Assembly: GCF_037572415.1 (NCBI RefSeq)
Contig: NZ_JBBHLB010000016.1
Location: 1-64,000, forward strand
Reading direction: 5' to 3'
Source: Flavonifractor porci
GTDB taxonomy: Bacteria > Bacillota > Clostridia > Oscillospirales > Oscillospiraceae
Length of the DNA stretch: 64,000 bases
The notes under the pieces were generated by a model. It was not told the DNA's origin. It did not search any database and was given only the letters and a program-made list of their open reading frames with translations. Shown here one piece after another: positions 28,482-37,620 of this stretch. Every line of letters begins with the position of its first letter. Position 1 is the stretch's first letter. Made by a program: the position numbers and the translations under genes.

Positions 28482-29342
28482 TTACCGGCCCGGATTGAGC
28501 TTGGCTTTCCGCCGCAGGGAGGCAGTTTCCTGCCGGGCCTGCCGGATGTTGACGGTCAGCAGCAATGCAAACACACAGATAAACATAAGGGTGGACAAGG
28601 CGTTGATCTCGGGGGTCACGGGCTTTTTCACCATGGTATAGATCTCCACCGCCAGGGTGGTGACGCCGGAGCCCTTGGTAAAGTAGCTGATGACGAAATC
28701 ATCGATGGACATGGTAAAGGCAATGATGAGGCCGTTGAGCACGCCGGGCATGATCTCGGGCAGGATGACCTTCCGGAAGGCGTACCATCCGGAGGCGCCC
28801 AGGTCCTGAGCCGCCTCATATACGTTGGGGTCCAGCTGCCGCAGCCGGGGCAGCACCGACAAAATCACATAAGGGGCGTTGAAGGTGATGTGGGCGATGA
28901 GCAGGGTGCCAAAGCCCATCTTCCAGCGGATTCCCAACGCCTCGCTGATGAAGCTGCTGTTAAAAACGCCGATGGCGAACACGAAGAGCAGCATCATGGA
29001 CACACCGGTGATGATGTCTGCGTTGGTCAGGGGGATGTTGTTGATGGACATACACACGCTGCGGGAGCGGCGGCGCATACTGTAGAAGCCGATGGCAGCG
29101 GCGGTGCCCAAAATAGTGGCGATGAAGGCGGCCAGCACCGACAGGATAATAGTGGTTCGCAGGGCCCCCAACAGGCGGGTGTTATGGAAAAGTTCCACAT
29201 ACCAGTCAAGAGAGAAACCGCCCCAAACCCGGTTGCTCTTGGTGGCGTTGAAGGAAAAGACGATGAGCAGAATGATAGGGGCGTACAGGAAAACATACAC
29301 CAGCAGGGTAAACACCCGGGAGGGGATCCGATGCTTTCTCAC
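28482..29342 (-). CDS. potC: Polyamine ABC transporter permease
   Basis: 286 residues, six membrane helices, with the EAA motif EAAQDLGASGWYAFRKVILPEIMPG that docks to the ATPase. It forms the channel with PotB. Its start overlaps the potB stop by four bases. Confidence 0.92.
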   Translation of the reverse strand: MRKHRIPSRVFTLLVYVFLYAPIILLIVFSFNATKSNRVWGGFSLDWYVELFHNTRLLGALRTTIILSVLAAFIATILGTAAAIGFYSMRRRSRSVCMSINNIPLTNADIITGVSMMLLFVFAIGVFNSSFISEALGIRWKMGFGTLLIAHITFNAPYVILSVLPRLRQLDPNVYEAAQDLGASGWYAFRKVILPEIMPGVLNGLIIAFTMSIDDFVISYFTKGSGVTTLAVEIYTMVKKPVTPEINALSTLMFICVFALLLTVNIRQARQETASLRRKAKLNPGR

Positions 29343-30187
29343 AGCACAGCCACCCCCTCTTCACCTTCGCCGAAGCGGTTCATAATAGCCATCAGTACCA
29401 GTACGATCACCATCATCACCAGAGCGATGGCAGAGCCCAGGTGAGGATTGTAGGCGTTGCCTAAAAACTGCATCTCAATGAGATCGCCCAGCAGCAGGGT
29501 CTTGCCGCCGCCCAGCAGGCGGGACAGGGCAAAGGTGGACACAGAGGGGATAAACACCATGGTCACGCCGGAGAGCACGCCGGGGAGGGACAGGGGGAAG
29601 ATCACCTTCCGGAACACCATGGAGCTGCTGGCGCCCAGGTCCTGGGCCGCCTCGATAACCTTGGGGTCGATCTTCTCAATGACCGAGAAGATCGGCAGCA
29701 CCATAAAGGGCAGGAAGTTGTACACCATACCCAGCACAATAGCGCCCTGGGTGTTGATCATGTGGAAGTAACTCAGGTTGGTGCCGAAAACAGCGTTCCA
29801 CAGGTCGAAAAAGCCGATGGCGGACAGGAACTGATTGATCAGGCCGTTGTCGTCCAGAATAGACATCCAGGCGTAAGTCCGCAGCAGGAAGTTCATCCAC
29901 ATGGGCAGCATGATGAGCATCATGGCCACCTTGCGCACCATCAGCTTTTCCCGGGACAGGAAGTAGGCCAGGGGATAGCCGATGAGGATGCAGATGGCGG
30001 TAGCCACAAAAGCCAGAACAAAGGAATTGCGGAAGGCGGGGACATAGGTCCCCATGTTGCTGAAGTTATCCAGGGTGACGCTGCCGTCCTGACCGGTAAA
30101 GGCAAACACCACTACCAGGATAAGAGGTGCCACCACGAAGATGGCCATCCATACCACATAGGGCGTGGCCAGCCACTTATTCTTCAT
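29339..30187 (-). CDS. potB: Polyamine ABC transporter permease
   Basis: 282 residues with six membrane helices and the EAA motif EAAQDLGASSSMVFRKVIFP. ATG at 30187 (MKNKWLATP) lies 11 bases inside potA; the open frame goes further up but only within potA. It pairs with PotC. Confidence 0.92.
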   Translation of the reverse strand: MKNKWLATPYVVWMAIFVVAPLILVVVFAFTGQDGSVTLDNFSNMGTYVPAFRNSFVLAFVATAICILIGYPLAYFLSREKLMVRKVAMMLIMLPMWMNFLLRTYAWMSILDDNGLINQFLSAIGFFDLWNAVFGTNLSYFHMINTQGAIVLGMVYNFLPFMVLPIFSVIEKIDPKVIEAAQDLGASSSMVFRKVIFPLSLPGVLSGVTMVFIPSVSTFALSRLLGGGKTLLLGDLIEMQFLGNAYNPHLGSAIALVMMVIVLVLMAIMNRFGEGEEGVAVL

Positions 30188-31346
30188 CGTCGCTGTCCTC
30201 CTCCAGCCGGTCCTCGTTGAGCTCATCGTACTCGGAGGAGTAGGAGCTATAGTCGCCGAAGGTGCCGGAGTATTGGCTCTTCTTCATGATATGGAAGCCG
30301 TCGGGGTCGATCTTCACCCCAATCTTTGCCCCCACGGGGGAGTAGTCGGTGGTCTGGATGAGCCACTTGAAGCCCCGGAAATCCACGATGATATCGTAAT
30401 GGAGGCCCTTGAAGGTGACCTCGGTAACGGTGCCGGTAAGCTGGCCCTCGGATTCAGGCACAATGTCAATGTCCTCGGGGCGGATGACCACGTCCACCGC
30501 CTCGCCGGGGGCAAAGCCCTTGTCCAGGCACTTGAACTTCCGGCCGTACATCCCCACCACATAATCCTCGTGCATGATGCCGTCGATGATGTTGGACTCG
30601 CCGATGAAGTCGGCTACAAAGGCGTTCTTTGGCTCGTTGTAGATGTCCTCGGGGGTGCCGATCTGCTGGATCTTGCCCTCGTTCATTACCACGATGGTAT
30701 CACTCATGGAGAGGGCCTCTTCCTGGTCGTGGGTGACGTAGACGAAGGTGATGCCCACCTGCTGCTGGATGCGCTTCAGCTCGATCTGCATATCCTTGCG
30801 CAGCTTCAGGTCCAGGGCGCCCAGAGGCTCGTCCAGCAGCAGGACCTGGGGACGGTTGACGATGGCACGGGCAATGGCTACACGCTGCTGCTGGCCGCCG
30901 GAGAGGGAGTTCACCGACCGCTTGCCGTAGCCGGCCAGGTTGACCAGGGCCAGGGCCTCCTCCACCCGCTCCTTGATCTCGGATTCCGGCACCTTGATCA
31001 TCTTTTTGGGGTCCTTGGGATCGGGGACCTTATTTACCCGCAGGCCGAAGGCTACGTTCTCAAAGATGTTCATGTGGGTGAACAGGGCGTATTTCTGAAA
31101 GACGGTGTTGACCTTCCGCTTATGAGGGGGAACGTCATTAATCCTCACGCCGTCAAAATACACGTCGCCAGAGGTAGGCTTCTGAAAGCCGCCGATGATA
31201 CGAAGCGTCGTGGTTTTGCCGCACCCGGAAGGACCGAGCAGCGTGAGGAACTCCTTGTCATTGATATAAAGGTTGATGTGGTCCAGAATGACGTCATCGT
31301 CAAATTTCATGAAGCAATCCGACAGGCGGATCAGTTCCTTGGACAT
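30177..31346 (-). CDS. potA: Polyamine ABC transporter ATP-binding protein
   Basis: 389 residues. Walker A GPSGCGKTT, signature LSGGQQQRVAIARA, Walker B LLLDEPLGALD, H-loop THDQEEA, and a C-terminal TOBE region (about 290-360). A short acidic tail (EEDSDDEE) is unusual. It drives polyamine uptake. ATG at 31346 has GGGGGAGG close upstream; it is the first gene of the operon and is preceded by a promoter and a 14-bp leader hairpin. Confidence 0.95.
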   Translation of the reverse strand: MSKELIRLSDCFMKFDDDVILDHINLYINDKEFLTLLGPSGCGKTTTLRIIGGFQKPTSGDVYFDGVRINDVPPHKRKVNTVFQKYALFTHMNIFENVAFGLRVNKVPDPKDPKKMIKVPESEIKERVEEALALVNLAGYGKRSVNSLSGGQQQRVAIARAIVNRPQVLLLDEPLGALDLKLRKDMQIELKRIQQQVGITFVYVTHDQEEALSMSDTIVVMNEGKIQQIGTPEDIYNEPKNAFVADFIGESNIIDGIMHEDYVVGMYGRKFKCLDKGFAPGEAVDVVIRPEDIDIVPESEGQLTGTVTEVTFKGLHYDIIVDFRGFKWLIQTTDYSPVGAKIGVKIDPDGFHIMKKSQYSGTFGDYSSYSSEYDELNEDRLEEDSDDEE

Positions 31347-31375
31347 GTATCCTCCCCCATTTCTAAACGGTAGTA

Positions 31376-31451
31376 AAGGGCGTACCCAAACCGGCGGTTG
31401 GGTACGCCCTTATGACGAAACAAATATATATGGAATTGCGAAAAATGTCAA
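31376..31451 (-). promoter_or_regulatory. pot operon promoter and 5' leader stem-loop
   Basis: TTGACA (31451-31446), 17 bases, TATATT (31428-31423). The transcript would begin at about 31416, directly with a 14-bp perfect stem (31411-31398 with 31389-31376) and eight-base loop. It may stabilise the 5' end or attenuate transcription; the T-run after it is weak. Confidence 0.6.
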
Positions 31452-31588
31452 TAATAAAACCGCTTTTTTTTCAGGGATTTTACGGCGGAGTGCTTTGATT
31501 CAGAATGCAGCAGCGGCAAAGCCATCAGAGGGCCGTTTTACACTGCGGATGGAAGGGGCGGAGAGTTATTTTTTTGCCTTAAAATAGA

Positions 31589-31617
31589 TTGAACGGTCTG
31601 GGGCAAACAAGTATAAT
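31589..31617 (+). promoter_or_regulatory. Sigma-A promoter of the 31.7-kb gene
   Basis: TTGAAC, 17 bases, TATAAT (31612-31617). The rest of the gap 31452-31677 shows nothing else recognisable. Confidence 0.65.
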
Positions 31618-31677
31618 AAAAGCGAAAAAACGCTTTCTCCTCTGGCTGGAGTGGCGAAGATCCGGGGGATGGTAACT

Positions 31678-32145
31678 ATGAAAGAAGGCTATCGTGATAA
31701 AAAACGGATTATTGCCTGTTTTGCCAGTGTGATGTGCGGAATACTCATCCTGGCCGGCGTATGGTGGGGGAGTTACGCCCGGGCATTCCGGGTCTTGCTG
31801 GAGCAGCTGCCGACGGCCGACGGCTGCGAAATGCAGTTTTATGTGAGCGATGAGGATGGACACCGGGATCGGAGGACCATTGACGATCCGCAGGACCGCG
31901 CGGCGGTACTGGCCGAGGTGGAACGGTTGGACTTTTCCAGGCCCAGGCTGTCAGACGATCTGTGGGACGCGGCGGAATATTATAGCTGCTTCTGGATAGA
32001 GATCTATAGGACGTCGTACCTTCTGGAGCTTCAGATCCCATTGGACGATCCGCAGCAGGCCCTTATCCGGGCCGACGGCAAGGCGTTCCATGTGGAGGGC
32101 GGAGAGGCGTTTTTGACGGCTCTGGAAGGCTGGTTGTACGAGTAG
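31678..32145 (+). CDS. Hypothetical membrane-anchored protein
   Basis: 155 residues. One N-terminal transmembrane helix (IIACFASVMCGILILAGVWWG) and an extracytoplasmic domain of ~120 residues. No family recognised. The start is placed at ATG 31678, nine bases after GGGGG; ATG 31669 and GTG 31651 are in frame but less well placed. It ends with TAG. It is a single gene between its own promoter and a terminator. Confidence 0.6.
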   Translation: MKEGYRDKKRIIACFASVMCGILILAGVWWGSYARAFRVLLEQLPTADGCEMQFYVSDEDGHRDRRTIDDPQDRAAVLAEVERLDFSRPRLSDDLWDAAEYYSCFWIEIYRTSYLLELQIPLDDPQQALIRADGKAFHVEGGEAFLTALEGWLYE

Positions 32146-32163
32146 AGAGCTGGAAACAAACAG

Positions 32164-32192
32164 TCTGCGGCGCCCTGACCGGGCGCCGCAGA
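32164..32192. terminator. Bidirectional intrinsic terminator
   Basis: TCTGCGGCGCCC / GGGCGCCGCAGA perfect 12-bp stem with a five-base loop between the convergent 31.7-kb gene and rluA. Confidence 0.8.
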
Positions 32193-32205
32193 CGATTTTC
32201 TATTC

Positions 32206-33165
32206 TTATTTCCCAAAATATTCCGCCACAAAGTCCACGTTGTCCACCGTGAACACCTTACCTCTTAAATACTCCAGAAGTCCCGCGTCGGTGGGGAAGG
32301 TAAACTCCAGCTTGTAGGAGTACAGGGCCTGGAAGGAGCGGCCGTACTGCTTGTTGTCCCGCTCCCGGCCGTACTTGCCGTCCCCCAGCAGAGGATGACC
32401 GGCGGCGGCGAACTGGGCGCGGATCTGGTGGGTGCGTCCGGTGAGCAGTTCGCATTCCACCAGAGACAGGCTTCGGTTGACCTTTAATGTCTTATATAAG
32501 GTAGCGGCGCTCTTGCCTCCGGGCACCGGCTTGTGGAATACCTTCACCTGGGCCTTACTCTCATCCTTCAGCAGAAAGCCCTCCAGCTTGCCCTGAGGCG
32601 GGGTCATGCGCCCGTGGATGATAGCCAGGTAAAACTTGGCGATCTCCCGATCCTTGATCTTCTGGTTGAGGATACGCAGGGTCTCGGCGTTCTTGGCCGC
32701 CATGACGATGCCGCCGGTGTTCCGGTCAATGCGGTTGCACAGGGCGGGGGTGAAGGAGTGCTCATCCCTGGGGTTCCACTCCTTCTTTTGATAAAGGTAG
32801 GCCTGGATGTGGGTAATGAGGGTGTTGACCTTCTCATGCTCGTCGGCGTGGCACAGCAGGCCGGGCCGCTTGTTGAGGAGCATCAGGTTCTCATCCTCAT
32901 ACACGATGTCCAGCTTTGGCTTGAACACCGCCAGGAAGGCGTTGTCCTCCCGGGGCTGGTCAAAGAACTCGTCGTTGATATATAATTGCAGTAGGTCCCC
33001 CACCTGGAGCCGCACATCCCGGGCGGAGCCTTTGCCGTTGACCTTTACTCTCTTGAGGCGGATGTATTTCTGAGCCAGGGGAGCGGGGAGGAGAGGCAAG
33101 GTCTTGCCCAGCCACCGGTCCAGCCGCTGTCCGGCGTCATTTTTTCCAATGGTAAATTCCCTCAT
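32206..33165 (-). CDS. RluA-family 23S/tRNA pseudouridine synthase
   Basis: 319 residues. An S4-like RNA-binding N-terminus (about 1-75) is followed by the RluA catalytic domain, with the catalytic aspartate in CNRIDRNTGGIVM and the downstream LLTGRTHQIRAQFAAAGHPLLGD split motif. It isomerises uridines in structured RNA. ATG at 33165 has GGAGG upstream and a promoter (TTGCGC, 17, TATAAT) precedes it. Confidence 0.92.
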   Translation of the reverse strand: MREFTIGKNDAGQRLDRWLGKTLPLLPAPLAQKYIRLKRVKVNGKGSARDVRLQVGDLLQLYINDEFFDQPREDNAFLAVFKPKLDIVYEDENLMLLNKRPGLLCHADEHEKVNTLITHIQAYLYQKKEWNPRDEHSFTPALCNRIDRNTGGIVMAAKNAETLRILNQKIKDREIAKFYLAIIHGRMTPPQGKLEGFLLKDESKAQVKVFHKPVPGGKSAATLYKTLKVNRSLSLVECELLTGRTHQIRAQFAAAGHPLLGDGKYGRERDNKQYGRSFQALYSYKLEFTFPTDAGLLEYLRGKVFTVDNVDFVAEYFGK

Positions 33166-33209
33166 ATTGACCTCCAGTACGTCAGAGACGTATCTTTTCA
33201 GCAGTCCTT

Positions 33210-33238
33210 ATTATACTGAACAGACCGGCCCGGCGCAA
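33210..33238 (-). promoter_or_regulatory. Promoter of the rluA-family gene
   Basis: Minus strand TTGCGC (33238-33233), 17 bases, TATAAT (33215-33210). Confidence 0.6.
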
Positions 33239-33292
33239 GTGGGGCGGGGATTTGACCCCAAAAAAGTGGCAGAAAAAAGTTGAAAAAAAGAT

Positions 33293-33321
33293 TTGACAAC
33301 CAGGAGTATTTTCGCTATAAT
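33293..33321 (+). promoter_or_regulatory. Consensus sigma-A promoter of yceD-rpmF
   Basis: TTGACA, 17 bases, TATAAT: a perfect consensus promoter, 30 bases upstream of the yceD start. Confidence 0.9.
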
Positions 33322-33350
33322 ATTCCGCGTACCGTTATGAGGAGGGTATT

Positions 33351-33851
33351 ATGCGCTTCAATCTGAAGGAGATACTTCACGTACCGGGCGCGTCTCTGCC
33401 CTTTGAGTCCCAGTTGGACCTGTCCGACCTGGATTTTTATGGGGAGCGGCCCTTTGCCCATCCCATTGTGATCCATGGGACGGTACGCAATATGGCGGGT
33501 GCGCTTGTGCTGGAAGGAAGCGCGGACACCACCCTGGAACTGGTGTGTGACCGCTGCCTGAAGCCCTTCCGTCAGGAGCTGCGTCTGCCCGTCAGCACGC
33601 TGCTGGCAGAGACCCTGGAGGATGAGGAGAACGACGAGATCGCGCTTCTGGAAGACGGCGCCGTGGATCTGGACGAGGTGTTCACCACGGCTTTGGTGCT
33701 GTCTATGGATTCCAAGCACGTCTGCTCGGAGGACTGCAAAGGTCTGTGCGCCACCTGCGGCGCCAACCTGAACGAGGGTCCCTGCGGATGCAGAAAAGAG
33801 ATCGATCCACGTTTGGCTGCACTTGCGCAGCTGTTGGATAAAGATGAGTAA
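33351..33851 (+). CDS. DUF177 (YceD) family protein
   Basis: 166 residues with the DUF177 zinc-binding pattern: LVCDRCLKPF in the middle and CSEDCKGLCATCGANLNEGPCGC near the C-terminus. YceD family proteins are always linked to rpmF and are thought to act in 23S rRNA or ribosome metabolism. ATG at 33351 follows GGAGGG. It is cotranscribed with rpmF from a consensus promoter. Confidence 0.92.
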   Translation: MRFNLKEILHVPGASLPFESQLDLSDLDFYGERPFAHPIVIHGTVRNMAGALVLEGSADTTLELVCDRCLKPFRQELRLPVSTLLAETLEDEENDEIALLEDGAVDLDEVFTTALVLSMDSKHVCSEDCKGLCATCGANLNEGPCGCRKEIDPRLAALAQLLDKDE

Positions 33852-33892
33852 GATTTGCCCGGCCAGGGCATGAACCTAAGGAGGTGTCATAG

Positions 33893-34087
33893 ATGGCAGT
33901 CCCTAAGAGTAAAGTGTCCAAGCAGCGCCGGAATAAGCGCCGCAGCTCCGTGTGGAAGCTGGAGACTCCCGGCGTCACCACCTGCCCCAAGTGCGGTGCG
34001 TTCCGTCTGCCCCACCGGATGTGCAAGAGCTGCATGAGCTACAATGGCCATGAGCTGGGCAAGGTGGAAACCGCTGAGGCGAAGTAA
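33893..34087 (+). CDS. rpmF: Ribosomal protein bL32
   Basis: 64 residues. The start MAVPKSKVSKQRRNKRR and the four-cysteine zinc site (CPKCGAFRLPHRMCKSC) are typical of the zinc-binding form of bL32. ATG at 33893 has AAGGAGGTG upstream. It ends in TAA before a terminator. Confidence 0.98.
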   Translation: MAVPKSKVSKQRRNKRRSSVWKLETPGVTTCPKCGAFRLPHRMCKSCMSYNGHELGKVETAEAK

Positions 34088-34096
34088 ATAGCCGAA

Positions 34097-34134
34097 AAAG
34101 AACGAGGGGAGACAAGCCCCTCTTTCTTTTTGCC
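34097..34134 (+). terminator. Intrinsic terminator of yceD-rpmF
   Basis: AAAGAACGAGGGG / CCCCTCTTTCTTT stem (one internal mismatch) and T-run. Confidence 0.8.
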
Positions 34135-34199
34135 CGGAAATCGGGTAAAATGAAGTGAAATGCCCTATATATTATAGGATCTCGGGAAGGAGCGTGCCC

Positions 34200-35567
34200 A
34201 TGAGCCTGACCAAAATCGCATCGGTGGACCCCCACAGTCCGGCCCGAAAGGCAGGGGTGCGCCCGGGGGAGACCCTGACCCACATCAACGGCCACCCCAT
34301 TGTGGATGTGCTGGATTATAAGTTCTATGCCTACGATCCCAAGCTGGAGCTGACCCTGACAGAGCCGGAGGGAGGCACCCGCACGCTCCGCATCCGCAAG
34401 GCGGAGGGGGAGGATTTGGGGCTGAATTTTGAGACCTACCTCATGGACCGGGCCCGTTCCTGCGCCAATAAGTGCATCTTCTGTTTTGTGGATCAGATGC
34501 CCCCCGGAATGCGGGATACTCTCTATTTCAAGGACGACGATGCCCGGCTGTCCTTTCTGATGGGCAACTATATGACCCTCACCAACCTGTCCAAGCGGGA
34601 GATCCAGCGGATCATCGATCTGCGGATCAGCCCCATCAATATCTCAGTCCACGCCACGGACCCTGAGCTGCGCACCGCCATGCTGAAAAATCCCCGGGCG
34701 GGGGAGTGCCTGGACATCATGTCCCGGTTTGCCCAGGCGGGGATCGAGATGAACTGCCAGGTGGTGGCCTGCCCCGGCGTCAACGATGGGCCTGCGCTGG
34801 CCCGTACCATGGAGGACCTGGGCCAGCTCTATCCCGCGGTGACCAGCGTGGCGGTGGTGCCGGTAGGTGTGACCAAGTTCCGGGAGGGACTGTGCCATAT
34901 TGATCCCTACACCAGGGAACAGGCTGCTGCCCTCATCGACCAGGTGGAGAGCTTCGCAGCCCGCTTTATGGAGAAAAAGGGCACCAATCTGGTGTGGTGC
35001 TCCGACGAGCTTTACCTTATTGCCGGACGGGCGCTGCCGGAGAAGGCCTATTATGAGGATATGGACCAGCTGGAAAACGGTGTGGGAATGCTGCGGCTGC
35101 TCCTCCATCAGGCCACCATAGCCCTGGAGGAGGAAGAGCCGGAACAGACGGAGCCCTTTTCCGTTGCCACCGGCCTGTCCGCCGCACCCTTTGTGCAGGA
35201 AATTGTTGACAACGCCCGGAATCAGTGTGGTAATATAAAAGGAACGGTCTATCCTATTATCAATCGTTTCTTTGGGGAGACCATCACGGTCTCCGGGCTG
35301 ATCACCGGAACCGACCTGATCGAGCAGCTCAGCGGCAAGGATTTGGGCAAGCGGCTGCTCATTCCGGACAATATGCTCCGGGCAGGAGAGCGCGTGTTCC
35401 TGGATGACATGACCGTGGAGCAGGTGGAGGAGGCTCTGGGGGTAACTGTGGTCCCGGTGCCCGCCGACAGCGGCTTTGACCTGGCAGACGCCATCCTGGG
35501 CCGGGAAGTAACAGCCCAATGCCCCGTCCTCCCGCCGGAGGCGGAATACTACCGCTACAACCCGTAA
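34200..35567 (+). CDS. DUF512 radical SAM protein with N-terminal PDZ-like domain
   Basis: 455 residues. An N-terminal PDZ-like domain (GVRPGETLTHINGHPIVD) is followed by a radical SAM cluster motif CANKCIFC (about residues 88-95) and the C-terminal DUF512 domain. This protein family (TIGR03279 type) is found beside der in Clostridia; its reaction is unknown. ATG at 34200 has GGAAGGAGC upstream; an upstream ATG at 34155 lacks one. It lies 16 bases before der, probably one operon. Confidence 0.9.
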   Translation: MSLTKIASVDPHSPARKAGVRPGETLTHINGHPIVDVLDYKFYAYDPKLELTLTEPEGGTRTLRIRKAEGEDLGLNFETYLMDRARSCANKCIFCFVDQMPPGMRDTLYFKDDDARLSFLMGNYMTLTNLSKREIQRIIDLRISPINISVHATDPELRTAMLKNPRAGECLDIMSRFAQAGIEMNCQVVACPGVNDGPALARTMEDLGQLYPAVTSVAVVPVGVTKFREGLCHIDPYTREQAAALIDQVESFAARFMEKKGTNLVWCSDELYLIAGRALPEKAYYEDMDQLENGVGMLRLLLHQATIALEEEEPEQTEPFSVATGLSAAPFVQEIVDNARNQCGNIKGTVYPIINRFFGETITVSGLITGTDLIEQLSGKDLGKRLLIPDNMLRAGERVFLDDMTVEQVEEALGVTVVPVPADSGFDLADAILGREVTAQCPVLPPEAEYYRYNP

Positions 35568-35583
35568 AAAGGAGGGAGTTACC

Positions 35584-36909
35584 ATGAAACCCTTAATTGC
35601 CATTGTGGGACGGCCTAACGTGGGCAAGTCCATGCTCTTTAATAAGCTGGTGGGCCAGCGGCTATCCATCGTGGAGGATACCCCCGGTGTCACCCGTGAC
35701 CGGCTGTATGCCGAGGCTGAGTGGCTCAACCGGAAGTTTGACCTGGTGGATACCGGCGGTATCGAGCCGGGCACCGACAGCGAGATTTTGGCCTTCATGC
35801 GCCAGCAGGCGGAAATCGCCATTCAGAACGCTACCGTCATTATCTTCCTGTGCGACGTCAAGACCGGCCTTACCGCCTCCGACCAGGAAGTGGCCAATAT
35901 GCTGCTGCGCTCCGGCAAGCCGGTGGTGCTGGCGGTAAACAAGATGGACCAGGTGGGCCACACCAACCCGGACATCTACGAATTTTATAACCTGGGCCTG
36001 GGTGATCCCATTGCCGTGTCTGCCGTTCACGGCCATGGTACCGGCGATCTGCTGGACGAGTGCTTCAAGTACTTCCCCCCGGAGGACGAGGAGGAAGAGG
36101 ACGACGACGTTATTAAGGTGGCCATCATCGGCAAGCCCAACGTGGGTAAGTCCTCCCTGGTCAACCGGATTCTGGGGGAGAAGCGGGTCATCGTCAGCGA
36201 CATGGCAGGCACCACCCGGGACGCGGTGGACAGCTACTTTGAGAACCAGAAGGGCAAGTACCTGCTCATCGACACAGCTGGAATGCGGAAGAAGTCCAAG
36301 GTGGACGACCCCATCGAAAAGTTCTCTGTGCTCCGGGCCACCATGGCCATTGAGCGGGCCGACGTGTGCCTGATCCTGATCGACGCCAATGAGGGCGTGA
36401 CGGAGCAGGATACCAAGGTGGCTGGTCTGGCCCATGAGGCAGGGAAGGCCTGCATCATCGTGGTCAACAAGTGGGACTCCATCGAGAAGGACGACAAGAC
36501 CATGGACCGGATGCGCCAGGATGTGCGCCGGGACCTGTCCTATATGACCTACGCTCCCATTGTCTTTATCTCTGCCCTGACGGGTCAGCGGGTGGACCGG
36601 CTTTTTGACCTCATCAACTATGTCAATGACCAAGCCTCCCTGCGGATTACCACCGGCATGCTCAACTCGGTGCTGGCCGACGCCACTGCCCGCGTGCAGC
36701 CCCCCACGGACAAGGGTCGCCGGCTGAAGATCTACTATATGACCCAGATCGGTATCAAGCCCCCCCATTTTGTCTGCTTCTGCAACGACGCCAAGCTGTT
36801 CCATTTCTCCTATCAGCGCTATCTGGAAAATCAGATCCGCTCTACCTTTGGCCTGGAGGGCACGCCGGTGCGGCTCACCATCCGTCAGAAGAGCGACAAG
36901 GAGGGATAA
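35584..36909 (+). CDS. der: Ribosome-assembly GTPase Der (EngA)
   Basis: 441 residues, family length. Two tandem G domains: GRPNVGKSMLFN with DTPGV-type switch (EDTPGVTRD) and NKMD, then GKPNVGKSSLVN with DTAGMRKKS and NKWD; an acidic linker (EDEEEEDDD) between them and a KH-like C-terminus. Der acts in 50S subunit assembly. ATG at 35584 has AAAGGAGGGAG. First of der-plsY-gpsA. Confidence 0.97.
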   Translation: MKPLIAIVGRPNVGKSMLFNKLVGQRLSIVEDTPGVTRDRLYAEAEWLNRKFDLVDTGGIEPGTDSEILAFMRQQAEIAIQNATVIIFLCDVKTGLTASDQEVANMLLRSGKPVVLAVNKMDQVGHTNPDIYEFYNLGLGDPIAVSAVHGHGTGDLLDECFKYFPPEDEEEEDDDVIKVAIIGKPNVGKSSLVNRILGEKRVIVSDMAGTTRDAVDSYFENQKGKYLLIDTAGMRKKSKVDDPIEKFSVLRATMAIERADVCLILIDANEGVTEQDTKVAGLAHEAGKACIIVVNKWDSIEKDDKTMDRMRQDVRRDLSYMTYAPIVFISALTGQRVDRLFDLINYVNDQASLRITTGMLNSVLADATARVQPPTDKGRRLKIYYMTQIGIKPPHFVCFCNDAKLFHFSYQRYLENQIRSTFGLEGTPVRLTIRQKSDKEG

Positions 36910-36912
36910 GGT

Positions 36913-37620
36913 ATGCCCGGTATGACATGGACGGAGCTCTCTCCCTTCATGCTGTCCAACATCTGTCTGCCGCTGCTGATTTTGGCAGTGATCGCCTACT
37001 TTTGCGGCTGCTTTAACGGAGCGGTCATTGTCTCCAAGTATATCCTCCGGGATGATGTGCGCACCCACGGCAGCGGCAATGCCGGCCTGACCAACTTCTA
37101 CCGCACCTTCGGCGGACCGCTGACCCTTGTGGTGATCCTCACCGATGTGATCAAGGCGATCGTTGCCATCTGGGTGGGTATCTTGATGGTCCGATGCTGG
37201 GATAACGGCTTCTGGAGTCAGGAGGCCATTGTCACAGCTTATGCCAAATACTGGTCTGCACTCTTCTGCCTGCTGGGTCATATGTTCCCTTGTATGTTCC
37301 ATTTTAAGGGCGGAAAAGGCATCCTCTCCGGCGGTACCATTGCCATCATGATCGATTGGCGGATCGCACTGGTGGTATGGGGCGGGTTCATCATCCTGGC
37401 TGCCATCACCAAGTGGGTCTCTCTGGGCTCTATCTGGGCAGGAGCATCCTTCCCCTTTGCTACCCTATTCGTATATCAGGACATGGTGCTTTTTGTGATG
37501 GCTATTATCATCGGTGGCCTCATTGTATGGAAGCATCGGAGCAATCTGGGACGCATTTTGAAGGGCACCGAGTCCAAATTCAGTCTGCATCATAAATTGA
37601 ACGGGGGTACTTCAAAGTGA
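36913..37620 (+). CDS. plsY: Glycerol-3-phosphate acyltransferase PlsY
   Basis: 235 residues, about five membrane helices. The PlsY motifs HGSGNAGLTNFYR and FHFKGGKG are present. It moves acyl groups from acyl phosphate to glycerol 3-phosphate, the first step of phospholipid synthesis, at the membrane. It starts three bases after der and overlaps gpsA as GTGA, linking it to the enzyme that makes its substrate. Confidence 0.95.
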   Translation: MPGMTWTELSPFMLSNICLPLLILAVIAYFCGCFNGAVIVSKYILRDDVRTHGSGNAGLTNFYRTFGGPLTLVVILTDVIKAIVAIWVGILMVRCWDNGFWSQEAIVTAYAKYWSALFCLLGHMFPCMFHFKGGKGILSGGTIAIMIDWRIALVVWGGFIILAAITKWVSLGSIWAGASFPFATLFVYQDMVLFVMAIIIGGLIVWKHRSNLGRILKGTESKFSLHHKLNGGTSK

